A stretch of 64,000 bases of DNA from Omphiscola glabra (GCA_964017045.1 OZ024807.1:14789441-14853440), one strand, 5' to 3'. Shown: positions 46,201 to 58,595, counted from the stretch's first letter. The notes: generated by a model from the letters alone, not told the origin. A program made the numbers and translations.

Positions 46201-49200
46201 AAATTAACATTGTCTAGAGTTTTCCTAACTATAACAGAAGATGGTCTTCAATACTATTAATGACACAAAATATATAAGTAACTTGCTTTCAATAATCCAC
46301 TGACCTGCACAGCTTCAGAAAAACACAAAAAATAATCTTATTATTGCAGTCTTATTTTATTAACGCAAAGAGGTATATTTAATATAATCACCAGTTTTAA
46401 TAAATTAACAAGAATTATTTTCATATTTCAACTTAAAAAAAACTATTTTCAGAAAAAGTACAAAACAAACAGAAATACAATTTGAAATGTGAAAATCATA
46501 TTTATCCAGCTCCATGGACTTCAGCTTCCTGAATTAAAAACTAAATGACTCCTGGAGGCCCTCAGGATCTTTTAATATTCTAGTGCATTTGCTATGTGTT
46601 TTTACATATCTCATCTATAGAACACTTTTTGTCATGGCAACCTATCTCCATGGATATGATGACAAGTCAAGGATGATGAGAAGATCAGTTGCAAGGTAAT
46701 GTAAAGTTATTGTAAACTATCATCAGATTAAATATACTTTTTGTGACATTGTTTTTCTAGTCTAATTTTGGCTTCCAAAGATTTCTTTATATAGTTTTTA
46801 ATATTTATTTTGTATGACGTTTCTTTGTTTAACTTACCATACAAAAAAAAAGAATTAAATCATTTCAAATGATTTATTCATATATAGTTTTATATAAAAA
46901 TAGTTATTCCCTTTACTTTAAAAAAAAAATAAATTTAAATTAAATATCAAACGTGTTCCATCAGGTATGTTCTATTTGGTTTGATTCTCATATGTCGGGC
47001 TGTCAGTGTGTCTGTCATGAAGAGATTTCCGACCATTGACCACATTGTTGAAGCTGGTAAGATTTTTTTGTCTCTTCTTTTAAAGTTATATGTATAGACT
47101 GTAGGCCTATGACTAAGTAACAATTTAGTTTTAAAAAAGACCCTCTTTGCCATTCATTTATTTATATTTTTTAATTCTACATTTACAAAATTTATTATGT
47201 TAAAATTGTATCATTGTCACATATTCTCTGCATGACCTCCCAATCTGAATAATATCTAATCCATAATATTTATTTTTAAATCCCCATGCACAACTCCTGG
47301 CTGGAAAGCATTAAACAATATTAATAGGAAAAAATATTGAAAAGTCACATGGCGTCATCAAATATTAACTTCAAAACAGTTTCTATTTATGAATTATTCA
47401 TACACATAAGTTTCTGTGATACTTGAATAAGACTAGTCTTGTTCTGTATTTATTTGATAAATATAATATAGATTCATATAATAAAAATACAGAATCACTA
47501 AGAATTTAGAGTAAAAATGGATATTAAGGTAAAAGAATTATAGGCCTACTTTATCTATAAGGAAAACCATGTGTAGTGTTGTAAAGAGAAAGACAATGTA
47601 AAGTTACTTTATAAATATTTAAAAAATATGTTGATTTAATACATTCTGCTTTATATTTAAAGAAATAAGAAAACATTCAAAATATCCCTCACTTAACTAA
47701 CAAAAGAAAATGTAATTAATCTAATGATGTAAATATGCCAATAAAATAAAAGTTACCAGCAATCTATAGTAATTTGAGGGTTCATAATTTTTAATGGCAG
47801 TAAGGAGTTCTGATATTTTTTATATATTTGTGTTCATGTGTCATTAATAGTCAGCCTCTGTCAATTTGCATTAAATACAAAAAAGTGTACATTTCTTACA
47901 CATTTTGTATGATCTAATTTTTTTAAGAAACTTGCTTCAAACAAAACAGTGATCAATTTTTCCAATCTACATCAATTAATTTAAATCATAACCTATTCTA
48001 GGATTACATTGTCTTGATCTATGTGTATGTTGACCTAATATATCAATATTACCATTTTGACTAAATTTATTTTTAGCTAGAGCTAAACCATTATTGCATT
48101 GATGTTGTCTTGCCTATTATAAACCTTTATGCTCAACTTTTGCAGGTTTCATCACTAAAGAGGAAGCTGAGATGTATGAGAAAGTTCAGTGTCGATACTT
48201 GAAATTTTGGGTCCCCATAATGTGGGCCAATCAAGTGCTGGTCACTGCCAGGCGTGAAGGCAGAATCCAGACAGATTTTGGTCTCAGAATGGTCATTGAG
48301 GTATACAAAAAAATACATGTTTGATGGGCCTCTGAGACAAACTGAGAATCTCTTGGCTGAGATGTAACCCATTTCTTTAATTGAGAGTTGTTCAATTTAC
48401 TTAGACTACTGATAAAATATTGAAAATTTCAGTTGAAATTAGAATAGCTGCTATGACTAAAGAATACTTTGAACTACATGATATACAACTTCTGCATGAA
48501 GTAGTAGTTGAAGTCATATTCTTGGAGCTGGGTTTGACTCTGCAGCTCTTGTATTGTAATATGCACCTACACATAAGTATAAGTAAGCATGAATTTATTT
48601 GAGTAGCATGTTAAGTTTACATGAGTTGTAGAACTTGCAATATATACTTACCCCATTTCTCTTTTTTACAATCTTGTGTAATAAATTTAATGTATTTGCA
48701 AACTTAAAACCAATCAAAATACATTTTTGTGTACACAGCCGTAGAAAATAAAAATAAGCTTTTCACTTCTGTTACAGTACCTTGCTGACTTCCGAGATAA
48801 GTGCTCTATATGTTTTGTGTATGACTGGATCACTGTTCCCTTGGTGTACACTCAAGTATGTTTAGTCTTACAATTTTTTAGGGGTTTCATGTTTATTCCA
48901 TAATGATCCAATTTTATAATGTAATAGCGTTCGCCTACCTAAGATCAAGTTTACAAGGTCTTTCCCGAAAACAAATAAAAAATTATTTATAAAATTTTAG
49001 CAAATCTGTCATAGAATTTTATGATGCATTAATATTTGTCTGGTTAGGGTGTTAATTTGGAATCTTCAGCATTGAAAACATTTGTATTTCACCTGGCAGG
49101 TTGTTACATTTGCTGTGTATTCTTACTTTGCTGTGGCCTTGCTGGGACAACAGTACCTGGATCCTAAACAGAAGCATAAGGGTTATGATGTTGACTTTTA

Positions 49201-52200
49201 TGTTCCAGGATTCACCATTCTCCAGTTCTTGTTTTATATGGGCTGGCTAAAGGTAGATCCCTACACCTTTACTATTTTACAACAACATCAATCATTGTTA
49301 ACAGCATTTTATTCAGATTGGCATTAATGATTTCTTTCTGTTTGTTCAAATTATTTGAAGTAAGTCATATTGAACCAAGAATTCGGTTAGTTATGAGTTT
49401 AAATTTAAAGCTATTCACTTTATTTGCTTTAATGTGATGCTCACTTTAGTTTTACAAGACACTTTCATCTATCAAAATTTGAAGGATCAAAACTTTGAAT
49501 TGGGTATCTAAAACAACAAAGGGAAATATTGTGTTGGAACAAAGTAATGTTGATTTTAATGTTTCAATAAAAGTTTAAATTTTAAAAAAAAAAAATTCTT
49601 TAAAGAAACGTTTTAGGTACTCTTTAAGGCTTGAAGTTGTCACATTATTATAAGTTTTAAAACTAATAAAATAAGTCTTTGAAACAGTATTTGGAGAAAA
49701 AAACAATTTTCTCTCAATTATGGGTTTGAGTCATAAATTTATTTATAGACTCTTTAGCACTGTATTGAAGGAAGCTGTTAATAGAGACTTTCAAACAATT
49801 CATTCAATCAGAATCCACAGATTAGCTTTTAACAACTTGCTCCAAAGACGAGACATAATATTGATATCATTTTCAACTTTTGATAGGAAATGTAACACAA
49901 AGTAAGGTCAAACCTGGAAAAAAGGAATGCAACAAAACAACAAACGTGTCAGCAGGAAGCCTTCATCAGCGAACAGAAAACACAGAAGAAATATTTAAAA
50001 ATAGCACTTAGCTGAGAAGTAGTATCCGAGATGGCAGCAGAAGCACATTTATTTTGCTGCCATCTCGGATACTACTTCTCAGCTAAGTGCTATTTTTTAA
50101 ATTTTATTCTGTTTTCTGTTGCTTGTTTGCTGACAAAGGCTTCCTGCCGAACGTGTTTGTTGTTTTGTTGAGTTCCTTTTTTCAGGTTTGACCTTACTTT
50201 GTTTCACTCATTTTCTATTTTACTAACCTGATTGCAGTCTCTCCCCTTATTACCCTCAACTTTTTATAAAGGAATACTGTTATGTTTATCATCTTGGTCT
50301 TGATTAACAGATGCATGTAATTTTCAGGTTGCTGAGCAAATGATCAACCCATTTGGTGAAGACGATGATGATTATGATATAAACTGGTTGTTGGACAGAC
50401 ACACTGCTGTGAGTCAAGACTCAAGAAATAACCAGACAGTTTTTATTTTACTCAGTCACACTTAATAATTTTTTGAATTTTTTTTTAAAGACCCTTTTTA
50501 TGTGGGAAATTTGACTTTTTGTTTGTTTCTTGACCAACAATTGCAAAAATCTCATGTCATAGACCTAGATCAGCAAAGTTGTACATGGCTGTCATTGCAT
50601 ATTTTAAAATATATTTCAGGTAGCATTTTGTTTAACTGACCACTGTTATGGCAAGCACCCAACTTTAGTCAAGGATCAGTTCTGGGATGACCTGGCTGCT
50701 GATGTCCCATACACAGAGTCATCGTTAGGATCGATCCGACCCAACTTTATGGGAACCACTTTCAACATTGAGTGAGCTGAATTTTTTAATTTGCTTCATA
50801 ACATGACTCTAACTGAATCAAACTTTACAATATAATCCAATGATGGCCTGGTAATACATAATAATAAAATGTTTTTATAAAATTAATTATAGATATTTTG
50901 CTTCAATATTTTGAAAAGGATTCTCTTATGAAATGAAATTACAGTACTAGATACCATTTAGAAAACATTAACATTTACCAATGTCCCACTTGCGGTTTCA
51001 CTTCTGCCTCTGCACCAATGTCTGAAACAATATTTCTTTTATTTATATGCTTCTCATAAATATCAATCTTTTAAAATTTGTATTTGTTTTTTTACAATTT
51101 TCAAAACTAATGTAACTGCTCAGCTGTAGCCTTGAGTCTGTGAATGTGATATTATATGGTTGTTTTTCTTAGGTGCCCTACATTAGAACATGAAAAAATG
51201 GTTGCCTCCGATCACGAAGATGTCAGCAACACCAACTGGGCTAACAGGTCTGTGTAATAGAGGATTAAAATGATGTAGTAAATTGTTTGATAAAAATCCA
51301 AATTTCAGATTTATTTTTTAAATTATTTTTTTATCACATAAAGTATCAAGTTTCAACATCCACTCAAAAAATTCATTTTCTCTCACAGCGTTTTTTTGTC
51401 CACTGGCAAAAGAATTTTTATAAATCTTAGACGTTATCAATGATGAAAGTGCTGTTTACAATAGTTGTCTTCTTTAGTAAATAAAAGAAAACAAAATTGC
51501 CTGTTTTAAATCATAAAAATAATTTATTATTTGAACTGTTGCAATTATATATAAACTAGCAGAGGCCAGGGTTGAAATATAATTAAACAGCTTATTATTT
51601 CTGTTAATTTATTTCATAGTAGAGTTTTATGATTTATATATAGTGTGGCCAATTTAACTTTTTCTTTGCCACAACTGTGGCTATTTTGGAAAAATGTTGC
51701 CCACCCCAGTCGAGGAATGATTATTCAATAATGATACGCTTCAAAATGTTCAGATGTCAAGTAAATGAACACTCAACACAATGTTCTCATGTAATGATTT
51801 TCAGTGCATCAATAAAAACTTACATTAAACTTCATGACTGACCGCAGTGCAAAATAAAGTGTTTTTTTTTAATTTTTGTATAGCTTATATAAAGAAAAAC
51901 ATGAATATGACTAACGTGGATCTCTGATGCTAGGCATTTTCCATGGCCTAAAATGCATTTCTTCCATCCAAACAATCTCAGGAGTACATCTTCAGACCTG
52001 TTTACCTTCAAACTCTTAAAATTTCACAATATCATCTCAAAATCGTTCAATACATTATCTTCAAAGTAGAAAAATAAACACACAGTATATGTAATGTATA
52101 CACCTCAAAATCGTACATTGTACGCCAAAATCCTGAGTAAACAGGTCTGCATCTTAAGTAAACATGTAAAGTAACGCCTGCCATATTTTCTTCTACTTTA

Positions 52201-55200
52201 CTCCATATCACATCAGATCCACCAGAGGGAAAGGCTCAATAACTGGGTCACTTCTGTCCCTGCTTCATCGCCCACGAATGCATGGCTCAGAGGTCACTCT
52301 GGAATCACAAGGAAGTGGTCATGGAAAGTTTTATGCCATGCCTAATGGAAGAGTCACTAGATATTCAACAGTTAGTAGAGAGAATGAGGAGATGAGAAGG
52401 TCATCTGTGGACCTGCCGGTAATGGCTGAGGCAGACAGTGGAGATAATACTACATTTCAGGTGCTTGGGGCTTGGCTCACTAACCAAATATTTACTGTTT
52501 TTTTTAGAAATGTTTATATTTTACTTTTAAGACTTTAAAAAGATTTCTTGTGTTAATATTTTTGTTTGTTTCGTTTCCTGATAAAAGTCTCTTAAATTCA
52601 TAATTTAGCTTTTGAACAAAAATTGTTAATTTATCTCAAGGCAGAAGTCATATCTGAACACAAAATTGATAATTAAAAGTTATTTTACTTGAACATTGTT
52701 TTATGCAACTGATTTTATTTGTGAATAAATGTTCAAGCCTTCATACATTAAATCAGTATTTAAATCATTCAGTTACTTCATAATAAAAATGGTAAGAAGA
52801 TATTGAAAACTATTAGAATAAACTTGCATTATCCTTTCTTTCATTACCTTCTGTTTGCTTGCTGTCAGTTAGATCTTTTTTATAAGCCTTTCTTTTAAAA
52901 CTAAAAAAAAACAACTGTAATAGCACTGATCAGAGAGAGAGAGTTTTTTATATAATCTTTATACAATCACATTTTTAGTAGATGTGCCTAGATCTCCTTA
53001 GTAGACTTTTTCTAGTAATATTCTCAATATTTATTTATTTCATCACTAACAATTTTAATTTTAAATGGCATGTAACATGAAAAGTTTCCTTTTTGCCCCT
53101 ATTTTCTTCTAAAAAAACATGAATGAAAAGGATTTTTCCATGTATATAACATTGCAATTTATAAAAACAGTTTATATTAGTGAGACTTTAAGAAATGATA
53201 AATGAAGTTTAAAAATTCAATCACTTTCTTATTGATCGACTTCAATGATAATAATTATCCAGAAGCAAAATGATAGCTTGTAAACGTAGGTATATAAAAA
53301 GTAAGAGAAAGAATCATTGCTATGATCTATGTATTGTAACTCTTGTTAAGTGATAAGATATTGATACAGCTATTAAGTGTATTGTTGAAACAGAAAAAAA
53401 AAAAAGTCCTTTAACTTTAAGCATAAAATTATCACTAGTTATGTTTTACATTTTATATTGTGTAGTTGTTTTATTCTACAAGTAGGTTAATTATTTTTTC
53501 TTTTTCAAATAAACAATTTTTATTTATTAACTAATGGACAAGAAACATAAGGCCCAACTTCCTTTTGCTTAAAAATTACTTTTTTTTTAATGAAAATGTA
53601 AACCTGTAGTATCCATCATTCATCATGTATTTTTTTCTCCCATCTTTCACCTCCACATAAATTGCAACCAATGTTACTTTTAACTTCTCTTTTAGTATTA
53701 TTATAGCATAAAGTAAAGAATTTAGCATGTTAGACATTAGACTCTATAATAAATTTTGCGTTATAAAATATATGTTTTAAAAGTCTGTTAATGCCTTGTT
53801 GTTCTTAGTCATTTAAATATTTCCTCCCAATAAATTCTGTTAGAACTATTTTAATGGGGTTTCTAAAACTTGTGGCAAATAAATTTAAGATGTTACGCCT
53901 ATTTCAAATTATTTTATTGTCTATAGAGAATGACTTTTACTGTTTTAAACAAAGTTCTATTCAGGGAGGAACGATTATATTCTTCTATAATTTATGATAA
54001 AATTTCTTTCCCTTCTAAGTTACAAACAATAAATACATTTGAAGTTTATTTACTTGTTACCATTAAAGATTTTAAAACGATCACATTGCATCAGTTGTGT
54101 GCCATGACATTTACCTTTGTTAACATGAAAGACTGACAAAAACTCATTATTGATGAACTCTTATTTCAGCTGAGACAAAGGGCCAACACAGACAGTGAAT
54201 TTATTGAGATTGAAAGTAAATCTAGGAAAATGAGTCTGCCATTCCAGATCAATCTCTTTTCCAAGCCCAAAATTTCCCCCAAAAGCAACAGGTTAGTAAA
54301 GCAGCCAGTTTATTGCTCTTCATTTTTGTTTTTAAACATTTTTTTTATTATAGATAACAAAAGATTTCACAAAGGTAAGCAGAATTTCAATACTAGAAAA
54401 TAAAAGCTCTAGCTTTGCTGCTAGTTTTAAAATTACTCTCTTTACAGTTCGAACCCAGATACATTTAAAAAAAAAATAATTGAAGTTTTCATTATGTTTA
54501 AGGCCTTAGGACATGTCTAAACTGTTAATAAATGTATCATTACTGATTATAATTATTCTGAACTGTTAATAAATGTATCATTACGTTTTAGAATTGTCTC
54601 AGCAACCCTGTCATGAAAAGCTGGTGATCACATGAGACATTCAATGTTTGCCATCAATGGTTGCCTCCCTTTCCACCAACTACCCTTCAATATCAAAATC
54701 TTATAAAATCCTCTCGTGATGTCGCTGATCACTTTGATACCTTATTAATATGCACAGTGATTGGGGCTGTCGGTTTTTAAAAAAAAAATTTTTTATAAAT
54801 AGTCCATGGAACAATATTTGAGAGTTATTAATACCAGGTACGATTATCATATTAGATTCACTGTTGAACCAGTAAAAGACCCAGATTCAGAGACTGAATC
54901 GGCAAACAAAACTCGCAGAACTGGTCATGTTACAGCACCATTCCAGAATATTGATAAAGTCTCCAGGTATGTTGTGAAACAATAAGGATCAGGGAATAAT
55001 TCTGCATGCTCCCTGTTATCACATCATATCCCAGTTTTTTATCACAGTGTCCTGCAACATTCAGTGTCATTGCAACATTCAGTGTCATTGCAACATTCAG
55101 TGTCATTGCAACATTCAGTGTCATTGCAACATTCAGTCTCATTGCAACATTCAGTGTCATTGCAACATTCAGTGTCATTGCAACATTCAGTGTCATGCAA

Positions 55201-57947
55201 CATTCGTTGTCATTGCAAGCCAGGAAGAGCCTGGCATTTATAGGATGTGCCCAATACGTGGACATTCTTAGGGCACTCTTAAACAATACAAGGTAGTCCT
55301 AATGACTTGTATACTGTCCTATGATTCCTTGTTGTACATGATCACATGGTGACAATAATGATTCACTGTAGTATTTCATCACCTTGTTACAGTATTGTTC
55401 ACTGAAAGAAATGATAATAGAATGGTTTATTGCATTACATCAATACACTATGTTTCATTGTAGTGCTTCTATACAATGGTGATGATATGGTTCATTTTAG
55501 GACGTCCTTACTTTGTGACAGTATTGTTCTCTGTAATTAATCATGACATGGTGACAGTATTATTCATTGTAGTCAATTATGACATGGTGACAATATTGTT
55601 CATTGCAGACAATCATGACATGGTGACAATATTGTTCATTGTAGTCAATTATGACATGGTGACAATATTGTTCATTGCAGTCAATCATGACATGGTGACC
55701 ATATTGTTCATTGCAGTCAATCATGACATGGTGACAATATTGTTCATTGTAGTCAAGCATATAGGTTCATTAAGGAGCTTATATTCTTCACACTTAGCAT
55801 ATAGGTTCGTTAAGGAGCTTATATTCTTCACACTTAGCATATAGGTTCATTAAAGAGCTTATAGTCTTCACACTTAGCATATAGGTTCATTAAGGAGCAT
55901 ATAGTCTTCACACTTAGCATATAGGTTCATTGCAGTCAATCATGACATGGTGACAATATTGTTCATTGTAGTCAATCATGACATGGTGACAATATTGTTC
56001 ATTGCAGTCAATTGTGACATGGTGACAATATTGTTCATTGCAGTCAATCATGACATGGTGACAATATTGTTCATTGGAGTCAACCATGACATGGTGACAA
56101 TATTGTTCATTGGAGTCAATCATGACATGGTGACAATATTGTTCATTGCAGTCAATCATGACATGGTGACAATATTGTTCATTGGAGTCAACCATGACAT
56201 GGTGACAATATTGTTCATTGGAGTCAATCATGACATGGTGACAATATTGTTCATTGTAGTTAGTACTTCATTATAAGTTAACATGGCTTAATAGCTGTAA
56301 ATCATTAAAGTACAATAAATAATCATCAGCGTCTTTCACTGCAATACAGCTTAAGTAAATTAATGTATATTTTGTCTTACATATCTAAACAGTTTGGCTC
56401 TAACAAGTTTTAATAATAAATGATCACTATGGGATACATAGATGCAATTGATTTTTTATTTCCTACCTCATTTTTTCTACCAAAGAATTCCAGAACTTTC
56501 AGCCATTGAAGAAGGTAACACCATCACCAGCCTGTCACAGATAAAGGCAGCTATGAAAAAAGCCACTTTTGATGATGACCAAGACTTAGGTCCCGAAAGA
56601 GGGGACACGCAGACCATATTACTTGAAGACCTCAATAACAATAGGCATGTACAATATAAATGTGTTGCTTTTGTTAGAAGTTTAAGAGCAGTGATCCCTG
56701 TCTGTACTAACTGTACTGTTGAATCCATCTACTAGCTGTACTGTTGAATCCATCTTCTAACTGTACTGTTGAATCCATCTATTCATCTCTTTTGGAAGCC
56801 AGATAGTCAAAAAGTTTTTGCTTCAGTAAAGTTTCAAATCTTAGCTATAAATTACACAATTAATTGTCTAGAATCTTGCTAAATTTATCCTTGGTAAGAT
56901 GTGTTGTTTTCAACTTAGGTCCTGATGGCTAGCTTGATGCTGGCACTAGCATCGCCTTCTTTACTGTTAATTTCAAAATAATATTACATTTTTAATTGTA
57001 TAATACCATTGCACCAAATAGTTGTTGATCTGTAGAATTATTGTTCATTTTACTAAAATATATTTCATATTATTATTTTATAGATAGTTTTAAATGTATA
57101 AATCAACCGATCCATTTTTTCTCATGTTTATGAAAGCTTGAATAATTTCTAAAATCAACCACACCACACCCATATTTTAAGTTTCAATCTCTAAAAAGTG
57201 CAACCCATCTCTAATTTTAGATTATGAAATATAAAAATGTTGGCACTTGCTGTAATGTAGCAGTCTTATAACAATGTCGGCCCTTGCTGTAATGTAACAG
57301 TCTTATAACAATGTCGGCCCTTGCTGTAATGTAGCAGTCTTATAACAATGTCGGCCCTTGCTGTAATGTAGCAGTCTTATAACAATGTCGGCCCTTGCAG
57401 TAATGTAGCAGTCTTATAACAATGTCGGCCCTTGCTGTAATGTAGCAGTCTTATAACAATGTCGGCCCTTGCTGTAATGTAGCAGTCGTATAACAATAAT
57501 GGCCCTTGCTGTAATGTAGCAATTGGGACATATTTGTATCTCAGAACAGTTTATATTTCTCATTCATGCATGAAGACATGTGTCTTGATTAACTATCATA
57601 TAGTAACAATTTGATAATACTTTTTTCGTGGAAATCAGTATTCACATCAAGCTATCACCACCTAAGTTGCAATTCCTAAGGGGGAAAACAAACAACTTAT
57701 ATCATCTCATGTGCTTTCAATTCTGAACAACAGAGAAAACAGAGAAAACCGGCGGTCGTTCATTTCCCCTGGCCCACCCTTGATTCTCGAAGTAGAAGAG
57801 GACTATGCAACAGCCACAGCCTCGTCTGAACCGAACTCACCAAATTATCATTACTTTGATGCCATCGACACAGTGGACAGTGCCGAGGAGAGCCTCCTTA
57901 ATCACAGAAGGGTCGGGACACAAGGAGGCGGCCTCAAAAAGCATTGA
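43022..57947 (+). CDS. best: Bestrophin calcium-activated anion channel, 15 exons, complete
   Basis: Pentameric Cl-/HCO3- channel of the bestrophin family. Exons: 43022-43200, 43607-43741, 46621-46695, 46965-47056, 48146-48300, 48778-48855, 49100-49252, 50328-50408, 50620-50771, 51173-51247, 52217-52460, 54170-54291, 54838-54966, 56486-56644, 57734-57947. The joined frame is exactly 680 codons plus TGA. ATG choice: an in-frame TAA lies 48 bases upstream (42974-42976) and the start has an A at -3. Landmarks: N-terminal [16 protein letters not shown], neck residues I76, F80 and F84 in [41 protein letters not shown], calcium clasp NPFGEDDDD (residues 297-304). The site aligned with human I205 (aperture) is Phe. 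Residues after about 370 form a long, poorly conserved Ser/Glu-rich cytoplasmic tail. Several bestrophin paralogues exist in animals, so orthology to a specific BEST is not assigned. Confidence 0.96.
43607..43741 (+). CDS. best: Bestrophin exon 2
   Basis: Acceptor TTCTGACAG, donor GTAAAT. Residues 60-104: pore-neck helix [19 protein letters not shown] and NVPWPDR. A decayed copy lies in the following intron. Confidence 0.95.
43742..46620 (+). other. Bestrophin intron 2, other content
   Basis: Apart from the relic exon, a C run (44000-44010) and AT-rich DNA; open frames here are unsupported. Confidence 0.5.
44909..45055 (+). pseudogene. Relic duplicate of bestrophin exon 2
   Basis: The 3' part (44995-45055) closely matches exon 2: TTTATTGTACAA, then GGTGGCAACAGTT, ending GACAG before a good donor GTAAGC. 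In frame it reads RWWQQF and LPDR, as in exon 2, but one base is lost between the FIVQ and RWW codons, so the frame is broken, and the 5' half is barely recognisable. A possible acceptor (TTACAG) ends at 44908. Best read as a decayed tandem exon copy. Confidence 0.65.
46621..46695 (+). CDS. best: Bestrophin exon 3
   Basis: Acceptor CATCTATAG, donor GTAATG. Encodes [20 protein letters not shown], matching the cytoplasmic segment after the PWPDR motif. Confidence 0.92.
46965..47056 (+). CDS. best: Bestrophin exon 4
   Basis: Acceptor TTCCATCAG, donor GTAAGA, ends in phase 1. Encodes [20 protein letters not shown] and [10 protein letters not shown]. Confidence 0.95.
48146..48300 (+). CDS. best: Bestrophin exon 5
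   Basis: Acceptor CTTTTGCAG, donor GTATAC. Residues 161-212: [25 protein letters not shown] and RRRGRI-like [11 protein letters not shown], whose last Phe aligns with the human aperture position 205. Confidence 0.95.
48778..48855 (+). CDS. best: Bestrophin exon 6
   Basis: Twenty-six codons between TTCTGTTACAG and [26 protein letters not shown] then PLVYTQ. Confidence 0.95.
49100..49252 (+). CDS. best: Bestrophin exon 7
   Basis: Fifty-one codons between CACCTGGCAG and GTAGAT: membrane segment [20 protein letters not shown], then [19 protein letters not shown]. Confidence 0.95.
49898..50201. mobile_element. 304-bp palindrome in bestrophin intron 7
   Basis: Two arms of about 145 bp around a loop of roughly 15 bases near 50045. 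Ends are CAAAGTAAGGTCAAACCTG and its complement; the innermost part is GAGATGGCAGCA / TGCTGCCATCTC. Likely a foldback MITE; no clear target duplication seen. Confidence 0.85.
50328..50408 (+). CDS. best: Bestrophin exon 8 (calcium clasp)
   Basis: Twenty-seven codons between TTTTCAG and [26 protein letters not shown] and LLDRHTA. GEDDDD at residues 299-304 is the family's calcium-binding clasp. Confidence 0.97.
50620..50771 (+). CDS. best: Bestrophin exon 9
   Basis: Acceptor ATATTTCAG, donor GTGAGC, ends in phase 2. Encodes [20 protein letters not shown] and [11 protein letters not shown], the conserved end of the channel domain. Confidence 0.94.
51173..51247 (+). CDS. best: Bestrophin exon 10
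   Basis: Acceptor TTTTTCTTAG, donor GTCTGT (weak but phase-correct). Encodes [20 protein letters not shown] in the tail. Confidence 0.8.
51993..52149 (+). mobile_element. CAGACCTG-type MITE, 157 bp, in bestrophin intron 10
   Basis: Ends CAGACCTGTTTAC and GTAAACAGGTCTG, flanked by CATCTT (51987-51992, 52150-52155). Same family as the inverted copy in the NDUFS2 intron at 12529. Confidence 0.88.
52217..52460 (+). CDS. best: Bestrophin exon 11
   Basis: Acceptor ATCACATCAG, donor GTGCTT; 244 bp. Low-complexity cytoplasmic tail with basic and Ser-rich stretches ([20 protein letters not shown]), some of which look like kinase sites. Confidence 0.85.
52461..54169 (+). other. Bestrophin intron 11, no feature
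   Basis: AT-rich; nothing beyond homopolymers was recognised. Confidence 0.5.
54170..54291 (+). CDS. best: Bestrophin exon 12
   Basis: Acceptor CTCTTATTTCAG, donor GTTAGT. Encodes [20 protein letters not shown] and [16 protein letters not shown]. Confidence 0.85.
54838..54966 (+). CDS. best: Bestrophin exon 13
   Basis: Acceptor TTAATACCAG, donor GTATGT. Encodes [20 protein letters not shown] and [15 protein letters not shown], in frame. Confidence 0.8.
55047..55210 (+). repeat. 18-bp array in bestrophin intron 13
   Basis: About nine CATTCAGTGTCATTGCAA units. Confidence 0.92.
55517..56258 (+). repeat. 36-bp array in intron 13, interrupted by a foreign patch
   Basis: Units GACATGGTGACAATATTGTT plus CATTGCAGTCAATCAT occupy 55517-55755 and 55932-56258. 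Between them lies sequence belonging to another array (55756-55931). Confidence 0.92.
55756..55931 (+). repeat. Patch of 40-bp array inside the 36-bp array
   Basis: By eye identical, base for base, to 58249-58424, including the order of four variant units. Junction homology GTTCATT is shared by both repeat types. Confidence 0.9.
56486..56644 (+). CDS. best: Bestrophin exon 14 (GC donor)
   Basis: Acceptor TTTCTACCAAAG. The phase-correct donor is ATAG before GCATGT, a GC-AG intron. Encodes [20 protein letters not shown] and [20 protein letters not shown]. Without splicing, the frame runs on for 29 further codons to a TAG at 56733. Confidence 0.8.
56708..56782 (+). repeat. 25-bp array, three units, intron 14
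   Basis: CTGTACTGTTGAATCCATCT repeated three times just after the exon 14 donor. Confidence 0.9.
57236..57520 (+). repeat. 37-bp array, about eight units, intron 14
   Basis: GCCCTTGCTGTAATGTAGCA followed by GTCTTATAACAATGTCG; copies nearly identical. Confidence 0.93.
57734..57947 (+). CDS. best: Bestrophin exon 15 (stop codon)
   Basis: Encodes [20 protein letters not shown], then [20 protein letters not shown], ending GGGLKKH-TGA (57945-57947). Two in-frame acceptors nine bases apart (AG ending 57733 and 57742) would include or skip one ENR triplet. Confidence 0.88.
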
Positions 57948-58077
57948 CTCAAATCATGATATTATCATCATTATTATTTAATCATTGTTGTTTTTACATA
58001 TTATTATGTTCTTGTATACAGTAAGTTATGTCTCCATGAAAGTGGGTTATCTTTCTTTGAATACTGTTCCATAGCCA

Positions 58078-58595
58078 ATTTCACACTTAGCATATAGGTT
58101 CATTAAGGAGCTTATATTCTTCACACTTAGCATATATGTTCATTAAGGAGCTTATATTCTTCACACTTAGCATATAGGTTCATTAAGGAGCTTATAGTCT
58201 TCACACTTAGCATATAGGTTCATTAAGGAGCGTATAGTCTTCACACTTAGCATATAGGTTCATTAAGGAGCTTATATTCTTCACACTTAGCATATAGGTT
58301 CGTTAAGGAGCTTATATTCTTCACACTTAGCATATAGGTTCATTAAAGAGCTTATAGTCTTCACACTTAGCATATAGGTTCATTAAGGAGCATATAGTCT
58401 TCACACTTAGCATATAGGTTCATTAAGGAGCGTATAGTCTTCACATTTAGCATATAGGTTCATTAAGGAGCGTATAGTCTTCACACTTAGCATATAAGTT
58501 AATTAAAGAGCTTATAGTCTTCACACTTAGCATATAGGTTAATTAAGGAGCTTATAGTCTTCACACTTAGCAAATAGGTTCATTATGGAGGTCAT
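58078..58595 (+). repeat. 40-bp array, about 13 units, in the bestrophin 3' region
   Basis: Units TCACACTTAGCATATAGGTT plus CATTAAGGAGCTTATATTCT with point variants. It starts about 130 bp after the stop codon and is probably 3' UTR. Source of the patch at 55756-55931. Confidence 0.93.
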
